Under the pieces are notes generated by a model that had not been told where the DNA came from, did not search any database, and saw only the letters and a list, made by a program, of their open reading frames with translations. This document shows positions 60,507 through 64,000 of a stretch of 64,000 nt of DNA, in pieces. Source of the DNA: Ursus arctos (lineage: Eukaryota; Chordata; Mammalia; Carnivora; Ursidae). The DNA lies in contig NW_026622808.1 of the NCBI RefSeq assembly GCF_023065955.2, positions 42,358,475 through 42,422,474 on the forward strand. The letters run 5' to 3'. Numbering within the stretch: position 1 is the first letter of the stretch; the number at the start of each line of letters is the position of its first letter. A program made the position numbers and the translations under genes.

Positions 60507-61268
60507 CTAAACAACCACGGAACCAGCCTGAGATGCAGGAAGACGCATCTGGATCTCTACAAATGAACATCTCCAGCGCTGAGTATTGAGGTACGAAGCG
60601 GGGAGCCATGAAACTGTGCACAGATATCGGAAGATAAACGGAAGGGGGAGGGAGCCGCCGCGTTCGGGTGCCGGGAAGCGGTAGCCACTTACACGGGAGA
60701 GCGGGCGGGCTCTCGGACGGCACCGCAAAACAGCAGACTGAGACCGTGAGCCAGGTGCGCGCGCCACCAGGCATCTCGCGGAACCCCGGAATCCCGGTGC
60801 GCTCACTGGATCCAGACTGAGACCGGGAGATCCGGGAGCGCGCGCGGGGCGGCTGGCGGCTGGCGGCATTAGAAACACAAAGGACAGAGACGCGCCGGCC
60901 CTGGAAGTGAGGGCTGGGACGCCAGGTGTGGGGCGCACATCCCGGGACGCTGCAGGGTTGAGCAGCACCAACAGAAACAGAGTTAAAGTGGCCAGAACAT
61001 TAGTAGAGAACGGGCCGCAATCCCTCTGTTCTGTGACAGAGGCTGAAATTCGGCCGCTGCTGCTCTGACTCTCAGAAGAGGCACAGCAAACCGCCAGGGA
61101 AAGCCGCCAGAGAACAAAAGCCTGGAAATACCGGCTCAGAGAGTGCCCCTCCCCATCCCCCCTCGCAGGGGACACGGAGACTCTAACCAAACATGGCTGC
61201 CTGAGTATCGGCGCGGCAGGCCCCTCCCCCAGAACACAGAAGGCAGGCTGAAAAATCAAGAAGCCCAC
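60507..61268 (-). other. Antisense 253-codon open frame in L1 5'UTR
   Basis: The minus strand of the L1 5'UTR is open for 253 codons with an ATG at 61268. The product would be rich in S, P, R, A and L with no motif I know. Primate L1s carry a short antisense ORF0 in the 5'UTR, which makes this worth noting, but high GC content alone lowers stop frequency. I do not call it a gene. Confidence 0.3.
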
Positions 61269-61269
61269 A

Positions 61270-61464
61270 ACCCGGGCGCCTGGGTGGCGCAGTCATTGAG
61301 CGCCTGTCTTCAGCTTAGGGCGTGATCCCGGCGTTCCGGAAAGGAGTCCCTCATCGGGCTCCTCCGCTGGGAGCCTGCTTCTTCCTCTCCCACTCCCCTG
61401 CTTCTGTTCCCTCTCTCGCTGGTTGGCTGCCACATAAATAAATAAATAAATAAAATCTTTAAAG
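61270..61464 (+). mobile_element. CAN-SINE (young arctoid type) inside L1 5'UTR
   Basis: Head GGGCGCCTGGGTGGCGCAG, GGGCGTGATCCCGGCG, GAGCCTGCTTCTTCC and a tail with repeated AATAAA. The target-site duplication AAGAAGCCCACA is at 61258-61269 and 61465-61476, extending to 16 bp with one mismatch. It lies in the same orientation as the L1, so its AATAAA words are in sense with L1 transcription. Confidence 0.97.
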
Positions 61465-61565
61465 AAGAAGCCCACATCCCTAAGATCCCTATAAAACAAG
61501 GGGCACGGCCTGGGACCCAGTCAATAATTTGGGCTCTGGAAACCCCGCAACCTCTCTTCATCAGA

Positions 61566-62468
61566 ATGACAAGAAGGAGAAGCCCCCCCCAACAAAGAAA
61601 AGACAGTGATTCTGTGGCCTCTGCCACAGAAATAATGGATATGGATGTAACCAAATTATCAGAAATGGAATTCAGAGTAACGATGGTCAAAATGATGAGT
61701 AGAATTGAAAAAACTATTAACGAAAAGGTTACTGAGAATATAGAATCCCTAAGGACAGAAATGAGAGCGAATCTGACAGAAATTAAAAATTCTATGAGCC
61801 AAATGCAGGCAAAACTAGAGGCTCTGACGGCCAGGGTCGCAGAAGCAGAGGAACGGGTTAGTGAATTGGAGGATGGATTAATAGAGGAAAAAATGAAAAT
61901 AGAAGATGGTCTTAAAAAAATCCACGCCCACGAATGTAGGTTACGGGAGATTACTGACTCAATGAAACGATCCAATGTTAGAATCATCGGCATCCCCGAG
62001 GGGGTGGAGAAAAACAGAGGTCTAGAAGAGATATTTGAACAAATTGTAGCTGAAAACTTCCCTAATCTAGCAAGGGAAACAAAAATTCGTGTCCAAGAGG
62101 CAGAGAGGACCCCTCCCAAGCTCAACCATGACAAACCTACGCCACGTCACGTCATAGTGCAATTCGCAAATATTAGATGCAAGGATACAGTATTGAAAGC
62201 GGCCAGGGCAAAGAAATTTCTCACGTACCAAGGCAAAAGCATCAGAATTACGTCAGACCTGTCTACACAGACCTGGAATGAGAGAAAGGGTTGGGGGAGC
62301 ATATTTAAAGCTCTTTCAGAGAAAAACATGCAGCCAAGGATCCTTTATCCAGCAAGGCTGTCATTCAGAATTGATGGAGAAATAAAGACATTTCAGAATC
62401 GCCAGTCACTAACCAATTTCGTAACCACGAAACCAGCCCTACAGGAGATATTACGGGGGGTTCTATAA
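61566..62468 (+). CDS. L1 ORF1 protein (RNA-binding chaperone), intact
   Basis: The 300-codon frame is uninterrupted. L1 ORF1p coats L1 RNA as a trimer in cytoplasmic particles and has nucleic-acid chaperone activity. Visible parts are a basic N-terminus (MTRRRSPPQQRK), a coiled coil at about residues 35-130 rich in E, K, M and L heptads, an RRM starting at NVRIIGIPEG (137-146) with RHVIVQF at 194-200, and a C-terminal domain with ILYPARLSF at 259-267. The length is slightly below the roughly 340-370 residues of other mammals, mainly in the N-terminal/coiled-coil part. The ATG in CAGAATGA context is the first in frame. Confidence 0.95.
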   Translation: MTRRRSPPQQRKDSDSVASATEIMDMDVTKLSEMEFRVTMVKMMSRIEKTINEKVTENIESLRTEMRANLTEIKNSMSQMQAKLEALTARVAEAEERVSELEDGLIEEKMKIEDGLKKIHAHECRLREITDSMKRSNVRIIGIPEGVEKNRGLEEIFEQIVAENFPNLARETKIRVQEAERTPPKLNHDKPTPRHVIVQFANIRCKDTVLKAARAKKFLTYQGKSIRITSDLSTQTWNERKGWGSIFKALSEKNMQPRILYPARLSFRIDGEIKTFQNRQSLTNFVTTKPALQEILRGVL

Positions 62469-62540
62469 AAGTAAAAAGGCCCCAAGAGTGATACAGAACA
62501 GAAAGTCACAGCCAATACAAACAAAGACTTTACTGGCAAC

Positions 62541-64000
62541 ATGGCAACATTAAAATCATATCTCTCAGTAATCAGTCTTAATGTAAATGGTTTGAACCAT
62601 CCCATAAAACGCCACAGGGTTGCAGATTGGATAAAAAGAAATGACCCATCCATTTGCTGTCTACAAGAGACTCATTTCAAACCCAAAGATGCATTCAGAC
62701 TGAGAGTAAGGGGATGGAGTACCATCTTTCACGCAAATGGACCTCAAAAGAAAGCTGGGGTAGCAATTCTCATATCAGATAAATTGGATTTTAAACTACA
62801 GACTATAGTTAGAGATGCAGAAGGGCACTATATTATTCTTAAGGGAAGTATTCAACAAGTGGATATGACAATTATAAATATATATGCCCCCAACAGGGGA
62901 GCAGCAAGATACACAAGCCAACTCTTAACCAGAATAAAGAGACATATAAATAAAAATACATTAATAGTAGGGGACCTCAACACTCCACTATCAGAAATAG
63001 ACAGAACACCCTGGCAAAAACTAAGCAAAGAATCAAAGGCTTTGAATGCCATACTCGACGAGTTGGACCTCATAGATATATATAGAACACTACACCCCAG
63101 AACCAAAGAATACTCGTTCTATTCTAATGCCCATGGAACATTCTCAAGAATAGACCATGTTCTGGGACACAAAACAGGTCTCAACCGATACCAAAAGATT
63201 GAAATTATCCCCTGCATATTCTCAGACCACAACGCTCTGAAATTGGAACTCAACCACAAGGAAAAATTTGGAAGAAACTCAAACACTTGGAGACTAAGAA
63301 CCATCCTGCTCAGGAATGACTCGATAAACCAGGAAATCAAAAATCAAATTAAACAATTTATGGAGACCAATGAGAATGAAAATACAACAGTCCAAAACCT
63401 ATGGGATACTGCAAAGGCAGTCCTAAGGGGGAAATACATAGCCATCCAATCCTCACTCAAAAGAATAGAAAAATCTAAAATGCAGTTTTTATATTCTCAC
63501 CTCAAGAAGCTGGAACAGCAACAGAGGGACAGGCCTAATCCACGCACGAGGAAGCAGTTGACCAAAATTAGAGCTGAAATCAATCAAGCAGAAACCAGAA
63601 GTACAGTAGAGAAGATCAACAGGACTAGAAGCTGGTTCTTTGAGAGAATCAATAAAATTGACAGACCCCTGGCAAGACTTATCCAAAAGAAAAGAGAAAG
63701 GACCCAGATTATTAAAATTATGAACGAAAAAGGAGAGGTCACGACGAGCACCATTGAAATTGGAAGGATTATTAGAAATTTTTATCAACAGCTATATGCC
63801 AATAAACTAAGCAATCTGGAAGAGATGGAATCCTTCCTGGAAACCTATAAACTACCAAGATTGAAACCAGAAGAAATTGATTCCTTAAACAGGCCAATTA
63901 ATTATGAAGAAATTGAGTCAGTGATAAACAACCTTCCAAATAACAAAACTCCAGGCCCAGACGGTTTTCCTGGGGAATTCTACCAAACATTCAAAGAAGA
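62541..64000 (+). CDS. L1 ORF2 protein, N-terminal 486 codons, open to edge
   Basis: I read this frame codon by codon from ATG 62541 to the end of the window without a stop. It encodes the apurinic-type endonuclease that nicks target DNA and the start of the reverse transcriptase. Catalytic positions are in register with the family: N14 (ISLNVNGLN), E43 (CLQETHF), D145/N147 (GDLNTP), D205 (SRIDH), D229/H230 (SDHNA). The last part, [18 protein letters not shown], is the reverse-transcriptase entry motif. The reverse-transcriptase active site and C-terminal domain lie outside the window. Confidence 0.95.
   Translation, partial: MATLKSYLSVISLNVNGLNHPIKRHRVADWIKRNDPSICCLQETHFKPKDAFRLRVRGWSTIFHANGPQKKAGVAILISDKLDFKLQTIVRDAEGHYIILKGSIQQVDMTIINIYAPNRGAARYTSQLLTRIKRHINKNTLIVGDLNTPLSEIDRTPWQKLSKESKALNAILDELDLIDIYRTLHPRTKEYSFYSNAHGTFSRIDHVLGHKTGLNRYQKIEIIPCIFSDHNALKLELNHKEKFGRNSNTWRLRTILLRNDSINQEIKNQIKQFMETNENENTTVQNLWDTAKAVLRGKYIAIQSSLKRIEKSKMQFLYSHLKKLEQQQRDRPNPRTRKQLTKIRAEINQAETRSTVEKINRTRSWFFERINKIDRPLARLIQKKRERTQIIKIMNEKGEVTTSTIEIGRIIRNFYQQLYANKLSNLEEMESFLETYKLPRLKPEEIDSLNRPINYEEIESVINNLPNNKTPGPDGFPGEFYQTFKE

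Larger units (their letters stand above)
60416..61565 (+). promoter_or_regulatory. L1 5'UTR / internal promoter, CpG-rich
   Basis: The AAGATGGCGG word at 60434-60443 is the YY1-type site that positions transcription start in L1 promoters. The region 60650-60960 is dense in CG dinucleotides (for example GCGCGCGGGGCGGC) and is the only CpG-island-like segment in the window. The SINE at 61270 separates the distal 100 bp, including the ORF1 start, from the rest. Family knowledge supports internal promoter function; activity here is inferred. Confidence 0.8.
60416..64000 (+). mobile_element. Young L1 retrotransposon, 5' part, truncated by window edge
   Basis: It has a GC- and CpG-rich 5'UTR beginning near GGTCTGGGTTAAGATGGCGG, an intact ORF1 (61566-62468), a 72-bp inter-ORF spacer and an ORF2 open from 62541 to the edge. 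All expected parts are in order for a full-length mammalian L1. The 5' limit is placed within about 15 bp because the 3' target-site duplication is outside the window. A CAN-SINE interrupts the 5'UTR at 61270-61464. Intact frames and retained CpGs point to a young, possibly once-active copy. Confidence 0.95.

Noticed and set aside
61310..62134. 274-codon antisense open frame opposite L1 ORF1
   Set aside because: It mirrors the coiled-coil coding region of ORF1, whose codon pattern (GAA, AAA, GAG, ATG) gives few stops on the other strand. It also runs into the SINE. No independent sign of coding.

Overview
This window is mammalian nuclear DNA, and almost everything recognisable in it is interspersed repeat. 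I find no complete host gene. At least 18 tRNA-derived CAN-SINE (SINEC) copies with the GGGCGCCTGGGTGGC head, a CT-rich tract and an AATAAA/A-rich tail place it in Carnivora. The youngest copies carry the GGGCGTGATCCCGGCG and GAGCCTGCTTCTTCC variants, which I associate with bears, giant panda and pinnipeds, so the source is probably an arctoid caniform. The order is well supported; the family is inference.

Layout. 1-12.7 kb: mostly single-copy AT-rich DNA with old MIR pieces, an MLT1-type LTR lying between two parts of an L1ME4-like repeat (about 3.5-4.7 kb), a decayed LINE 3' end (about 4.8-5.8 kb) and five SINEs, two of them inserted back to back at one target near 10.4-10.8 kb. 12.7-16.8 kb: an old minus-strand L1. 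17-24 kb: mainly single-copy. 24.0-25.9 kb: a plus-strand L1 piece covering ORF1 to the endonuclease, carrying a young SINE. 26-32.5 kb: single-copy DNA with one SINE, one very short L1 3' end with perfect structure, a MIR and an L2. 32.5-38.9 kb: a nest in which an old LTR-like repeat was split by a 5.8-kb L1, which was itself hit by two SINEs. 39-60 kb: single-copy DNA with MIR, L2, hAT and MaLR-type relics and seven SINEs. 60.4-64.0 kb: the 5' part of a young L1 with a CpG-rich 5'UTR, an intact 300-codon ORF1 and an ORF2 that stays open to the window edge with all endonuclease catalytic residues in place.

How the parts relate: the L1 is the autonomous source of reverse transcriptase. The SINEs are its presumed parasites, shown by variable-length target-site duplications and A-rich tails. 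The older LTR, hAT, MIR and L2 relics are the substrate into which they inserted.

Possible host coding content is limited to two weak exon-like segments, 1221-1314 (+) and 54589-54722 (-). Each has good splice signals and an open frame, but I cannot assign either to a protein. I found no rRNA, functional tRNA, CRISPR array, operon or new multi-gene system. The most interesting object is the young L1 at the right edge, whose 5'UTR is interrupted by a sense-oriented SINE and carries a long antisense open frame.
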